A stretch of DNA of 64,000 bases from Aegilops tauschii subsp. strangulata (lineage: Eukaryota; Streptophyta; Magnoliopsida; Poales; Poaceae), in contig NC_053041.3 of assembly GCF_002575655.3 (NCBI RefSeq), positions 376,819,054 to 376,883,053 on the forward strand. Direction: 5' to 3'. Of the stretch, positions 34,425-45,292 are shown in pieces (positions within the stretch are counted from its first letter, which is position 1; every line of letters begins with the position of its first letter). A program made the position numbers and the translations under genes. The notes beneath the pieces are model-generated. The model ran no database searches. It saw only the letters and a list, made by a program, of their open reading frames with translations, and had not been told where the DNA came from.

Positions 34425-36909
34425 ATGGAATTAAGGGTGCCTCATATGCTTCATCTTTTTAATGTCTTTCATGAAAATGATGGGAAGGAAAATTGTGCTC
34501 AAGTACTAGAAGAAGAATTACATAGAATGCTGATAACCCACAAGTATAGGGGATCAATTGTAGCCTCTTTCGATAGGTAAGAGTGTCGAACCCAACGAGG
34601 AGCTAAAGGTAGAACAAATATTCCCTCAAGTTCTATCGACCACCGATACAACTCTACGCACGCTTAACGTTCGCTTTACCTAGAACAAGTATGAAACTAG
34701 AAGTACTTTGTAGGTGTTGTTGGATAGGTTTGCAACAATATAAAGAGCACGTAAATAAAAAGTAGGGGCTGTTTAGATAAAGACACAACTAAGTTAGTTT
34801 TAGTAAAGAACTTGTTGTCACGAGAAAGTTATTTGTCCCTAGGCAATCGATAACTAGACCGGTAATCATTATTGCAATTTTATTTGAGGGAGAGGCATAA
34901 GCTAACATACTTTCTCTACTTGGATCATATGCACTTATGATTGGAACTCTAGCAAGCATCCGCAACTACTAAAGATCATTAAGGTAAAACCCAACCATAG
35001 CATTAAAGTATCAAGTCCCCTTTATCACATACGCAAACAACCTACTTACTCGGGTCTGTGCTTCTGTCACTCACGCCACCCACCATAAGCAAATCATGAA
35101 CATATTGCAAACCCTACAGCGGGAATCCCTCACGCTTGCACGACATGAAGAGCACCATAGGACAGCACCAATAATAAAACATGCAACTCAAACCAATCTT
35201 GATCATCAAATAACCCATAGGACAAACCGGATCTACTCAAACATCATAAGATAGCCATACATCATTGGGAAATAATATATAGCATTGAGCACCATGTTTA
35301 AGTAGAGATTACAGCGGGTAAGAGAGAGGTTAGATCGCTGCATAGAGGGGGGAAGAGTTGGTGATGATGGCAGTGAAGTTGTTGGTGAAGATTGCGGTGA
35401 TGATGATGGCCCCGGTGGTGTTCCGACACCACTAGAAGAGAGGGGGAGAGGGCCCCCCTTCTTCTTCTTCTTCCTTGACCTCCTCCCTAGATGGGAGAAG
35501 GGTTTCCCCTCTGGTCCTTGGTCTCCATGGCATGGGAGGGGCGAGAGCCCCTCCGAGATTGGATCTGTCTCTCTGTCTCTCTCTATTTCTGTGTTCTGGT
35601 CTGCTGCCCTTTCACCGTTTCTTATATATATGGAGATCCGTAACTCCGATTGGACTGAAATCTTCGCCGTGTTTTTTTTCTAAAAATTAGCTTTCTTGCG
35701 ACCGAAGAAGGGCATCAACCGCCTTACGAGGGGCCCACGAGGGCCAGGGGAGCGCCCAGGGGGGTGGGGCGCCCCCCTGCCTCGTGCCTCCCTCGGGCAC
35801 CGCCTCGCGTGGATTTTCCTTCCCATATTCTCCGAATATTCCAAAAATAATCTCTGTTTGTTTTTATCTCGTTTGGACTATGTTTGATATGGATATTCCG
35901 CGAAACAAAAACATGCAACAAACAGGAACTGGCACTGGGCACTGGATCAATATGTTAGTCCCCAAAAATAGTATAAAAAGTTGCCAAAAGTATATGAAAG
36001 TTGTAGAATATTGGCATGGAACAATCAAAAATTATAGATACGACGGAGACGTATCAAATGCATGGCATAAAATATGTGAATGATGAGCATGATTGCAATG
36101 TTGTTAGTATGAATTCTTTGAATACCCATGATGCTAATGATATGCAAAGCCACAAGCTTGGGGATGCTATGTTTGATGAAGATGATATGTTTAGTCCCCC
36201 AAGTTTTGATGAGAATATTTATTATGATGAAAGCATGCCTCCTATTTATGATGATTATATTGATGAAAGTGGGTTTGGAAGAGTGTCTACTTTAGGAAGT
36301 AATGATCCCACTATTTTGGAGGATGTTTAATATTATTGTGATAATTATGAAAGTGGATTTGGAGAGGTCATGACTTTATTTAGTGATGAATCCACTATTT
36401 CGGAAGAGGTTCCAATTGATTATGAGAACAAAGTTGCTATCTATGATGATTATTGTGATGACTTGTATGCTATTAAGAATAATGATAACCATGAAACTTG
36501 TCATCATGATTTTAGTTTTCAATTGGATTATGCTTCACATGATAGTTATTATTTTGAGTTTGCTCCCACTACTATTCATGAGAACAAATTTGCTTATGTG
36601 GAGAGTAATAAAAATTCTTTCTTTGTGGATCATGAAAAGAATGCTTTATGTGATGGTTATATTGTTCAATTCATTCATGATGCTACTGAAAATTATTATG
36701 AGGGAGGAATATATGCTCGTAGGAATTGCAATAATATCAAGTTTCCTCTCTATGTGCTTAAAGTTTTAAAGTTATGCTTGTTTTGCCTTCCTCTGCTAGC
36801 TGATCATTGTTCCCATAAGTTGTTTGCTCACAAAATCCCTATGCATAGGAAGTGGGTTAGACTTAAATGTGCTAGTCATATTCTTCATGATGCTCTCTTT
36901 ATGTTTTAA
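34425..36909 (+). pseudogene. Acidic ORF of C3, split by a solo LTR
   Basis: The first 35 codons (MELRVPHMLHLFNVF onward) run to 34530. The solo LTR 34531-36056 intervenes, and after removal of one AATGC copy the frame continues exactly at 36062 with GIKYVNDEHDCN. The middle repeats acidic segments such as SGFGRVSTL and SGFGEVMTL, about 50 residues more than C1. A TAA at 36328-36330 breaks it. The C-terminus extends beyond the C1 copy (HKIPMHRKWVRLKCASHILHD) and ends at 36909. Apart from the insertion and one stop the frame is preserved, which suggests that the protein mattered to the family. No function is recognised. Confidence 0.75.
34531..36056 (-). mobile_element. Solo LTR of an Athila-type family
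   Basis: 1526 bp, TGATAACCCACAAG to GACGTATCA in plus orientation, opening TGATACGTCTCCGTCG on its own strand. A perfect target duplication AATGC lies at 34526-34530 and 36057-36061, and no internal region remains, so it arose by LTR-LTR recombination. It carries the GC-rich palindrome at 35734-35785. The ORFs inside it are chance frames. Confidence 0.95.
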
Positions 36910-38545
36910 TTCTTATCTTTTATGTGAGCATCATTGAAATCATCATGCCTAGCTAGGGGCGTTAAACGTTAGCGCTTGTTGGGAGGCAACCCAATTTTAT
37001 TTTAGTTATTTGCCTTTTGCTCCTTCTTAGTAATAAATAATCTATCTAGCCTCTGGTTAGATCTGGTTTTATGTTTTAATTAGTGTTTGTGCCAAGTAGA
37101 ACCAATAGGATCTTCTTGGGTGATAGTTGTTTGATCTTGCTGAAAAAGACAGAAATTTTGTGCTCACGAAAATAATTTTTAAAATTCACTAGAACATGAT
37201 AAAATGCTAATTATTTTTGCAGAAGATAAACATACAAATTATCCAGGTTGTCCTAGTTTTTCAGAAATTTTGGAGTTCCAGAAGTATTCGAACAACTCAG
37301 ATTGCTACAGACTGTTCTGTTTTTGACAGATTCTATTTTCTATGTGTTGTTTGCTTATTTTTATGAATCTATGAGTAGTATCGGACGATATGAACCATAG
37401 AGAAGTTGGAATACAGTAGATATTACACCAATATGAATTTAGAATGATTTCACAACAGTTCCTAAGTGGTGGTTTTATTTTCTTATACTAACGGACCTTA
37501 CGAGTTTTCTGTCGAGTTTTGTGTTGTGAAGTTTTCAAGTTTTGGGTAAAGATTCGATGGACTATGGAATAAGGAGGGGCAAGAGCCTAAGCTTGGGGAT
37601 GCCCAAGGCACCCCAAGGTAATATTCAAGGACAACCAAAAGCCTAAGCTTGGGGATGCCCCGGAAGGCATCCCCTCTTTCGTCTTCGTCTATCGGTAACT
37701 TTACTTGGAGCTATATTTTTATTCACCACATGATATGAGTTTTGCTTGGAGCGTCTTGTATGATTTGAGTCTTCGGTTTTTAGTTTACCACAATCATCCT
37801 TTCTGTACAAACCTTTTGGAGAGACACACATGAATCGGAATTTATTATAATACTCTATGTGCTTCACTTATATCTTTTGAGCTAGATAATTTTGCTCTAG
37901 TGCTTCATTTATATCTTCTTAGCGCACGGTGGTGGTTTTATTTTATAGAAATTATTGATCTTTCATGCTTCACTTATATTATTTTGAGAGTCATTTATAA
38001 TAGCATGGTAATTTGCTTTGGCTATAAAATTAGTCCTAATATGATAGGCATCCAAGATGGGTATAATAAAAACTTTCATATAGAGTGCATTGAATACTAT
38101 GAGAAGTTTGATACTTGATGATTGTTTTGAGATATGAAGATGGTAATATTAGAGTCGTGCTAGTTTAGTAATTGTGGAATTGATAAATACTTATGTTGAG
38201 GTTTGCAAGTCCCGTAGCATGCACGTATGGTAAACGTTGTGTGACAAATTTGAAGCATGAGGTGTTCTTTGATTGCTTTCCTTATGAGTGGCGGTCGAGG
38301 ACGAGCGATGGTCTTTTCCTACCAATCTATCCCTCTAGGAGCATGCGCGTAGTGCTTGGTTTTGATGACTTGTATATTTTTGCAATAAGTATGTGAGTTC
38401 TTTATGACTAATGTTGAGTCCATAGATTATACGCACTCTCACCCTTCCATCATTGCTAGCCTCTTCGGTACCGTGCATTGCCCTTTCTCTCCTCGAGAGT
38501 TGGTGCAAACTTCGCCGGTGCATCCAAACCCCATGATATGATACG
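36910..38545 (+). other. Non-coding internal region of C3
   Basis: It carries the conserved block at 36944-37000, the perfect GGGGATGCC/GGCATCCCC hairpin at 37651-37674 and a longer tail (37740-38545) than C1 has preserved at that point. No gene is supported; the short frames at 37900 and 38193 show no family features. Confidence 0.7.
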
Positions 38546-38747
38546 CTCATGTCTATGGCTAGGAAACTTAACCATCTTTGATTCAACGAGCTAGTCAAGT
38601 AGAGGCATACTAGTGACACTTAGTTTGTCTATATATTCACACACGTAATAAGTTTCCGGTTAATACAATTCTAGCATGGATAACATTTATCATGATATAA
38701 AGAAATATAAATAACAACTTTATTATTGCCTCTAGGCATATTTCCGT
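38546..38747 (-). mobile_element. Copia (Angela/BARE-1-type) LTR fragment
   Basis: On the minus strand it begins TGACGGAAATATGCC-TAGAGGCAATAATAAAG and continues through the CTAGCTCGTTGAATCAAAG segment typical of Angela/BARE-1 LTR starts in Triticeae. Only about 200 bp remain. It lies exactly between the truncated C3 element and the CACTA II repeats, so it probably marks a deletion scar. Confidence 0.85.
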
Positions 38748-39600
38748 CATCTTATTGCTTTCAAAACTTTTCTCGTGTCAATTTTTGGGATTTTCGGGGT
38801 TCGTTTGGACATTTTTATGCATTAATTGAGTTTTCAATGCATTTATGTGCATAATTCAAATTTGAACTACATGCACATCCTCTAATGCATATAAATTGGT
38901 TGAAAATTTAAATCTGTGTCCTTGGTTGCATGCTTAGGTCCCATGCAAGAAATGGGAATGAACGTCAAACACCCTGCCACCGTCACTCGGCCACAAACAT
39001 TGAGATACCTGGTTTCTAAATTCTAGTAAATCCAAAACTCGTCTGAAATTCATGAAACTTGGCATGCTATCATGGAGCGGCATCAACATGCCGTGGTAAA
39101 TTTTTTGTCCCATTTGGGGCAGGTTTGGGTATATGCTTCTCACAAACTAGAGCTTCTCACAACAAGTATGATGGTTACGGTAGGGAATGTCCCACCTTTG
39201 GGGACGAAACGATACCCATTGCCTCTTATTGCTTTCAAAGTTTTTCTCGTGTCAACATAGAACAACAGGAGTGTTGTGTCAATTTTTGTGGTTTTTCGGG
39301 GTTCGTTTGCACATTTTATGCATTAACTGAGTTTTCAATGCATTTATGTGCATAATTCAAATTTGAACTACATGCACATGCTCCAGTGCATCTAAATTGG
39401 TTGAAAAATAAAATCTTTGTCCTTGGGTGCATGCTTAGGTCCCCTGCAAAAAATTGGAATCAATTTCAAATACCAAGGCACCGTTGATTGCCGGCAAAAT
39501 GTTGAGATACTTTGTTTTTAAATTCTAGTAAATCCAAAACTCGTCTGAAATTCATGAAACTTGGCATGCTATCATGGAATGGTACCTGACATGCTGTGGT
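38748..39600. repeat. 503-bp tandem repeat of CACTA II, about 1.7 units
   Basis: The marker ATGAAACTTGGCATGCTATC recurs at 39052 and 39554, a period of 502 bp, matching the array in element I in both period and sequence. Confidence 0.9.
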
Positions 39601-40430
39601 ATTTTTCATGTCCATTTTGAGAGAAGGCGCACTCGAATAACAGCCAACAAAGGCATTTTGAAAAAATAGCTGCCACTTTAATATCTCAAACGTTTCTATA
39701 ATTCAAACCGTCTGCGTTCTGTTAACCATTCATGTGACGCCACATGTCTTGGATTTAATGGCTATAGGTTTTAATGGCTCTTGATCGCAAACATTTTAGA
39801 TAGAGCACCCGTATGCAAAGTGAGAGCAGGATTTGTGCATCTCTTCAATGCAAACGGTTCTTTTGGATGACCCGTGTGCAACCACTTACAAACAATTTGG
39901 TAAGATTTGCATCTGTCATATTGGGTATGTTGCCATTTGTCAAACTGGAAAGATTGACATTTGTTGATCTAGTAACATTGCCATTTGTCAACCTTGTAAC
40001 ACTATGATTTGTCAAAATATGAACCTAAAAATCACTAGAAGTATCTAATTTTTGCAACTAAAATTTAGTAATTAAGCATAGATGGAGGCGAGGAGGCGTG
40101 TTCAGCCAGGCGTGCTGCGGGCGGTGCAGTACTATTCGATTTGACAGCGGGCCGCGCAGTTCTCGATACGGCTTTAATGCAGACGAGGGAGAGGGTAGCG
40201 GTTCCCGAAATGTTGAACGGCCAATGATGCATCCTCCTTCAATTAGCATCGTGAATGCATGAGGGAAGTAATGGGAGGAGGACCGGGAAAAGAGGCAGCA
40301 CGATGTTAATGCAAAATAGTGTGCACTCATATAAAGGCGCCCCTCCATTCCAATGCATCTACCACATCATACACACCTAAGCATTCGCCTAAGCACCTAC
40401 ACTAAGTGCAAAAGTGCTCACTCCAGACCC
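39601..40430. other. Non-coding region with putative promoter in CACTA II
   Basis: 39780-40075 matches 60700-61060 of element I, including TTGCCATTTGTCAA repeats near 39930-40010. After 40080 the sequence turns GC-richer and leads into the gene at 40431. No gene is seen before that. Confidence 0.6.
40330..40335 (+). promoter_or_regulatory. TATA box before the gene at 40431
   Basis: TATAAA within CATATAAAGGCGCCCC lies about 100 bp before ATG 40431, a plausible plant TATA position with a leader of about 70 bases. Confidence 0.45.
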
Positions 40431-41027
40431 ATGGCGGCGATGCGCGCAAGCGGCCAGCGGCTGTGCCAGATGGTCCATGACGCCTGCCTGCGGCATGGCA
40501 CCGAGGATCGTCTCTAGACGGTGTTGTCGACCGGCTGGTGGATGGCCGCCGTCGACGCCAGCTATGACTCTCAGTTGGACCACATGATCGTTGCCACCAC
40601 CAACAAGTTCACCGTCGTCTAGAAGCTCGCGGACGACATCATCGTACTCCTCCAGCCCACGTGCCCGGGCTCCTCATTGCTTGCCACCCTAATCAGCCTC
40701 CATTGTCGGAACCTCTTTCAAGCACTGGTGGCCCTGCGACTGCCCGCCGATGCCACGAAGAATGTCCACCTGGAGGTCGCGCTCGCCGCGAGGCGCCTCG
40801 CCCTGCAAGGATTCGTCGACCTACACATCCACGTGTATGAGCAAATCATGTACATAGGTATCTACAAGGCCAATGAGGACGCTATGACGTTGGCCTTCTT
40901 CAACCGGCTCGAAGCCTTGGATGCCTTTGCTGAATAGCACCTTGACCTCGCCACAAAAGCCACCGCTCCTTAGCCGTTGGTCGGTGGCCCGGCGCACTTT
41001 GTTAAGGAGGAGGAGGTCATACGTTGA
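40431..41027 (+). pseudogene. Unknown cargo gene of CACTA II, with in-frame TAG codons
   Basis: One frame from ATG 40431 (MAAMRASGQRLCQMVHD) reads through to 41027, interrupted by TAG codons near 40515, 40620, 40935 and 40970. The text between them is coherent: Ala/Leu-rich, with AVDASYDSQLDHMIVAT, LALQGFVDLHIHVYEQIMY and AFFNRLEALDAFAE. No known domain is recognised. Several TAGs could come from CAG codons by C-to-T change at CHG sites, which plants methylate in transposons. Codons are GC-rich, unlike the AT-rich flanks, suggesting captured sequence. Alternatively it is a family-specific transposon gene. Confidence 0.5.
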
Positions 41028-41282
41028 TGGATGCATCTTTCTTCTTGCCTCCTTTAACCACCACTATGATTGCATCATCGTGGCCTTAATTCTAATTGTG
41101 CTATTGCATTCTCGTTCCAGTCAATACAGACATGTGCGATCCCTTTGCTTAATTATATGCATCACTGTAACTAGTACTCCATCCATCAATTTATAAGTTG
41201 TGCTGCCAGTGTTTGGGGCCGGCGCACAACACAATAAGCACACCCACGGCGACACATACAGAGAGGACATCCAGCGGTTCCA

Positions 41283-41742
41283 ATGGCGATCCCCGTGGCT
41301 CCAATGGCGCTCCCAGCGGCCGACAACGATAACAGCTGGCAGTTCACCACGCATCACGTAGTGGACACCCACGTGAGGGGGAAGGCCCTCTCAGTGGTGT
41401 ACACGAACGATCCGGTCTTGGTGGAGAGCTCCATCCAAACTATGGTCCAGTTCCATGCCGAGGACAAGTACCAAGTGGTCGGCTTCGACCTCGAGTACAC
41501 CATCGGTCGTGCCGGGCACATTCGCGGGGGACGTGGCATTGACCATCAGGTGGCAATAGTCGGTCATCCAGGTGCCCAATAAAGGATGCAAAGAGGGGTC
41601 CTACATCAGCAAGGACCAGCTTCCCTATCGATAGCTCATCTAAGAGAACTACCAAGTTAACTGTGTTGAGGCTTGAGTAGTCATCAGATGGGTGACCGGA
41701 TGGGAAGTGGCCTCGATGTCAAATGAACTGATGTGATGGGTC
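41283..41742 (+). pseudogene. 3'-5' exonuclease-like gene remnant
   Basis: A frame of 99 codons from ATG 41283 starts MAIPVAPMALPAADNDNSWQ. It includes HVRGKALSVVYTNDP and then VVGFDLEYTIGRAGH, resembling the first motif (D-x-E) of DEDD-type, Werner-like 3'-5' exonuclease domains in plants. The expected later motifs are missing. After 41582 another frame gives VPNKGCKEGSYISKDQLPYR and ENYQVNCVEA with TAG and TAA codons where glutamine would fit. The middle of the gene has apparently been deleted. 41028-41282 is a spacer without a gene. Confidence 0.5.
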
Positions 41743-41877
41743 GTTGTAAACATTTAATTGCGTTGAATGTATGTAGTGCTCCATCATATTAGTTGAATTA
41801 ACCTCGAGGTCCTTGTTTTGTAATTTTGACATTTTTTGTTTTTTGTACACATGTTGATTGGCTTGAAGAAGGTCTAT

Positions 41878-42752
41878 TGTTGGATTCAGGGTTCCGCACA
41901 CCCTTGAGAGGTTCGAACTCTGGGGTGCGTGTGAAGAACTCTCCCTTCCCAGTCTGTCTGCTCAACGATTCCACGGCCTAGCTCAACGAACCCAAGGGAC
42001 AAGAGACATGGCAGTTTATCCTGGTTCGGGCCACCTTGCGGTGTAATACCCTACTCCAGCTTTGTGGTGGATTGCCTTGAGGGGCTGAGGATGAACTAGT
42101 ACAGCGGTTGAACAGCCTTAGGAGGTGAGGTGTTCTTGAGCTCGATGAGCTGGTGAAATGGTTAGGGTGGAATCGATCCGTCCCTCTATGGTGGTGGGTA
42201 AGTCCTATTTATAGTGGCCTTGGTCCTCTTCCCAAATGTAGGCGGGAAGGGATCCCACAACGGCCATATTTGAAGGGAGACAACTAGTACAAGCTATCCT
42301 GACAAAAGTAGTCTTCGCCTGCAAAAGGCTCTGGTGGTCACACTGCGGTGGGCTCCGCGATGACCTCCGTCCTAGCGGTCTTGGTCTTGTTGCACCGATA
42401 TGGAGACCTTTGCTTGATTCCTAGGGACCCAACTCCTGTGCTTGCCTCCTTAGCACCAAAGGGGAAACTGGTACACTGTGCCCGCTGGCGCCCTCCTGGC
42501 CTTGGTCGTCATGGCTCACGTCATATGAACCTCGTGAGGTGCACCTTGCATAGATATCTCCGCTCCTCGGGAGCCATCCTAGTGAGGCCGCCCCCACGGA
42601 GGTCTTCGTGTCATCCACCTCGCGAGGCTTGGCCCCTCGCGAGGGTCTTGGGTTGTTGTTGCTGAAGCTGGGCCGTACCGGGCCGTTGACGGAGCCACAC
42701 GATGGGCCGTAGGTAGGCAAGTCTGGGTACCCCCATTCCTAGGACGCCGACA
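41878..42752 (-). repeat. 3' LTR of F
   Basis: 875 bp, TGTTGGATTCAGGG to GACGCCGACA in plus orientation. It contains the common LTR segment around GTTTATCCTGGTTCGGGCCA near 42010. The frames in it are chance. Confidence 0.8.
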
Positions 42753-42768
42753 ATAGCCCCCAGGCCCA
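42753..42768 (-). promoter_or_regulatory. Polypurine tract of F
   Basis: ATAGCCCCCAGGCCCA on the plus strand, that is TGGGCCTGGGGGCTAT on the element's strand, directly before the LTR. It gives the orientation. 42769-43045 is the upstream region of the antisense gene. Confidence 0.8.
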
Positions 42769-43045
42769 AGGCGCGCTCGAACTTGGCTTCGAGGCGAAGC
42801 CAAAGGGCAAGGGCGGAGCGCCACAGGCCCCAACCTCCTGAGGACTCGGTCGACGCGTGGCGATTGATGGGACGTGGGCGCCTCTGCTTCCCCATGCTGC
42901 CTCGGCAACTGTCATTGCCTAAAAAAAGGCCGGAGCTTGCTAGAAGGCTTTCATTGCCCTTCCTTCATCTTGCTCCAGATCCCCTTCTGCTTCTCGCCCA
43001 GAGAGCCCCCAGATCCACCGAAACTGTCCACCAAGCCCGCTGCCG

Positions 43046-44496
43046 ATGGCCACCGACAAGGCGAAGGCCACGCGCTCGCCCTCCTGGTTCGAGCCTGCCC
43101 TGAGCGCGTCTACAGTCATGGAGAAGAATCTCGCTGCCGCGCTCCTAGTGACGGCGGGCAGCAGCAACGAGGGGAGAGAGACGACTCTCCGGGCCGGCTC
43201 CGTCAAGCTGGATACCTTGGGCGGTACCTTCTATCCCTTCTTCTTGCACAACGTCTTTGCGGGGCTGGTTCCCCTTTCTCCGGCTTCTTATATGCCATCC
43301 TTCGTCATTACTATCTCCATGCCCTCCATCTTCATCCCAACTCCGTCCTCCTCCTGTCGATCTTTGCCTTTTATTGCGAGGTATTCGTGGGGGTGATGTC
43401 GTCCATGGCACTGCTCCGCCATTTCTTCTACCTCCGGGTCAAGGAGGGCCGCTGTTCAGGGTGTGCCAACTTCGTCACGGCCAATGGCAGCAACGCGATC
43501 TCGCTAGCCGGGAAGAACGTGGAGGACTTCAGGAACAAGTGGATCTTAATGGATGCCAAGCGCTCCTACCCTCGGCTGGCGCTGCCGGTTGGGATGCCAG
43601 CGCCTCACGAGGGATGGAATCATGAGAAGCTCACCGATCCCCGTGTGGAGCAGTTGACGGAGAAGATGGTGGTCGACCTGAAGCCGGACGACCCAAAGGC
43701 GGAGAAGCTGACGGGCGCCATGATTGTCAAGGAGTTCCTGACACAGCGCCTGGCTCCGCTCAAGGCGTGCTCGCGCCCCTTGTGGAAGCTCACGGACGAG
43801 GGAGGCGAACTACGTCTGCGCCCGGACGACTTGCCTGAAGAGGAGCTGAACAAGGTCCTACGCCTCCTGGTCGGGAAGGACCAAGGCTGTCTGCCAGATA
43901 CTCATCTCCCGCTATACCGCCGCCCGGATGTGGAAGAGATCGCTGCCGCCATGCCTGTCTTCAACGAGTGCGAGCTCGTTCCACTGGCGCCCACCGGGCC
44001 CCTAGGCTCCCCGATGACGTTGTCCTCCGGCGAGTCCGGCCAGGAGGAGAGGTCGGACTCGGAAGCGACCCGGGAGGGGGCGGGGGAGACTTACCTCCAC
44101 GCCAGACCGAACTCCTCCACACCCTCCCCGACGACGATGACACCGGCAAGCACCCGGTGAGGGAGTCGCCGCACTCCGCCGGGGTCACCACGAGGTCTAA
44201 GGGCACCCCTCCGAAGGGGCTGAAGTAGGGGGTGCCGAAGAAGAGCAGGTCGGCACTGATCCCGCGAGGTGGTGCCTCTGCCTCGTCGCCGGTCATGGAT
44301 GTCGCAGGCCTGGGCACCGCGCCCTCGTCTGCCCCTGGGGCTCGTGCGCCAGTGCCCCATCCCGCGAAGACAGCGGGCATGGTGCTTCTAAAGAGGGCGA
44401 GGGACTACGCCGCCGTGGACCAGTAAGTGCTCCGCCTTGACCTTTTGTTCCCTGTTCTTGTCGTGGTATCTTGACGCCTTCTTCTTGTATGGTTAG
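43046..44496 (+). pseudogene. Antisense gene of F, PF04195-like part
   Basis: ATG 43046 (MATDKAKATRSPSWFEPAL) opens the frame to about 43280, where a frameshift leads to the long frame ending at 44160. The latter has SGFLYAILRHYYLHALHLHPN, FAFYCEVFVGVMS and LLRHFFYLRVK, in the pattern of PF04195 as in B's antisense gene. Acidic and Ser/Thr-rich text follows. A probable intron lies at 44423-44496 (donor GTAAGT, acceptor GGTTAG). The gene runs opposite to the element's gag-pol. Function unknown; nuclear or DNA-linked roles are speculation. Confidence 0.7.
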
Positions 44497-44818
44497 GCCG
44501 ATGCCGATGGTGAAGAAGAAGAAGGAGACGACCGTGATCCCTGAGACCCAGCAGCCTGCCGTGGCCGCCACCTCTAGCACAGAAGGATGGTGATGGCTCT
44601 CGTGCTTCTGCGGCTGGGTCATCCTCGCGAGACTCGGAGGCCCGGCCTCAGGAGAAGGCAATCTCTGTGGCCAAGTCGGCCCAGGAGGAGCTCTCCCGCA
44701 GCTCACCTGCTGAGGTCCCGAAGGCTCTAGAGCCCTCGGCCCCCTCTGCTGCTGCTAACTTGCCGATCCTGGCACCAACGCTATCTCCTCCCCCTTCCAT
44801 TATGCTGCTGTCGGTGTC

Positions 44819-45287
44819 AAAACCGGCGGATCTCGGGTAGGGGGTCCCGAACTATGCGTCTAAGGTCGATGGTAACAGGAGACGGGGGACACAATGTTTA
44901 CCTAGGTTCGGGCCCTCTCTATGGAGGTAATACCCTACTTCCTGCTTGATTGATCTTGATGAATATGAGTGTTACAAGAGTTGATCTACCACAAGATCGT
45001 AATGGCTAAAAAGCCTAGAAGTCTAGCCTGTATGACTATAATTGTATCTCTCCTCTACGGACTAAGCCCTCTGGTTTATATAGACACCAGAGGGTACTAG
45101 GGTTACACAAAGTCGGTTACAGAGAAGGGGATCTTCATATTTGGTCGCCAAGCTTGCCTTCCACGCCAAGGAGAGTCCCATCCGGACACGGGTAAAGTCT
45201 TCGGTCTTTGTATCTTCACGACCCATTAGTCCGGCCCATGTCCAACAGGCCGGACGCCCGAGGACCCCTTAGTACAGGACTCCCTCA
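44819..45287 (-). mobile_element. Solo LTR of the B/D/E Gypsy family
   Basis: 469 bp, TGTCGGTGTCAAAACC to GGACTCCCTCA in plus orientation, the reverse of the LTRs at 11934 and 47956. A perfect target duplication GCTGC lies at 44814-44818 and 45288-45292. It interrupts the antisense gene of F. Confidence 0.97.
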
Positions 45288-45292
45288 GCTGC

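Larger units (their letters stand above)
32601..38545 (+). mobile_element. Non-autonomous Athila-like element C3, 3' truncated
   Basis: A 5' LTR (32601-34301), primer site, split acidic ORF and long non-coding internal region are present, but no 3' LTR. The right side ends at an Angela/BARE-1-type LTR scrap at about 38546. It is the same family as C1 but diverged, with a single primer site and a longer internal region preserved after 37740. A solo LTR sits inside the ORF. Confidence 0.85.
38748..41877. mobile_element. CACTA-like transposon II, right part
   Basis: It contains the same 503-bp repeats as element I (56945-59450), the same following segments (39600-39770 resembles 59420-59600; 39780-40075 resembles 60700-61060) and then different cargo genes. 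It probably belongs to the same copy as 9646-11511, separated by nested insertions and deletions. The right terminus is not in this window because Gypsy F was inserted at 41878. Confidence 0.65.

Noticed and set aside
37900..38396. Small frames in the C3 tail as genes
   Set aside because: AT-rich non-coding internal sequence of the element; there is no conserved frame and C1 lacks it at that place.
42421..42908. Frames on both strands near the LTR of F
   Set aside because: GC-rich LTR sequence gives long chance frames. They overlap the LTR end and polypurine tract and show no family features.
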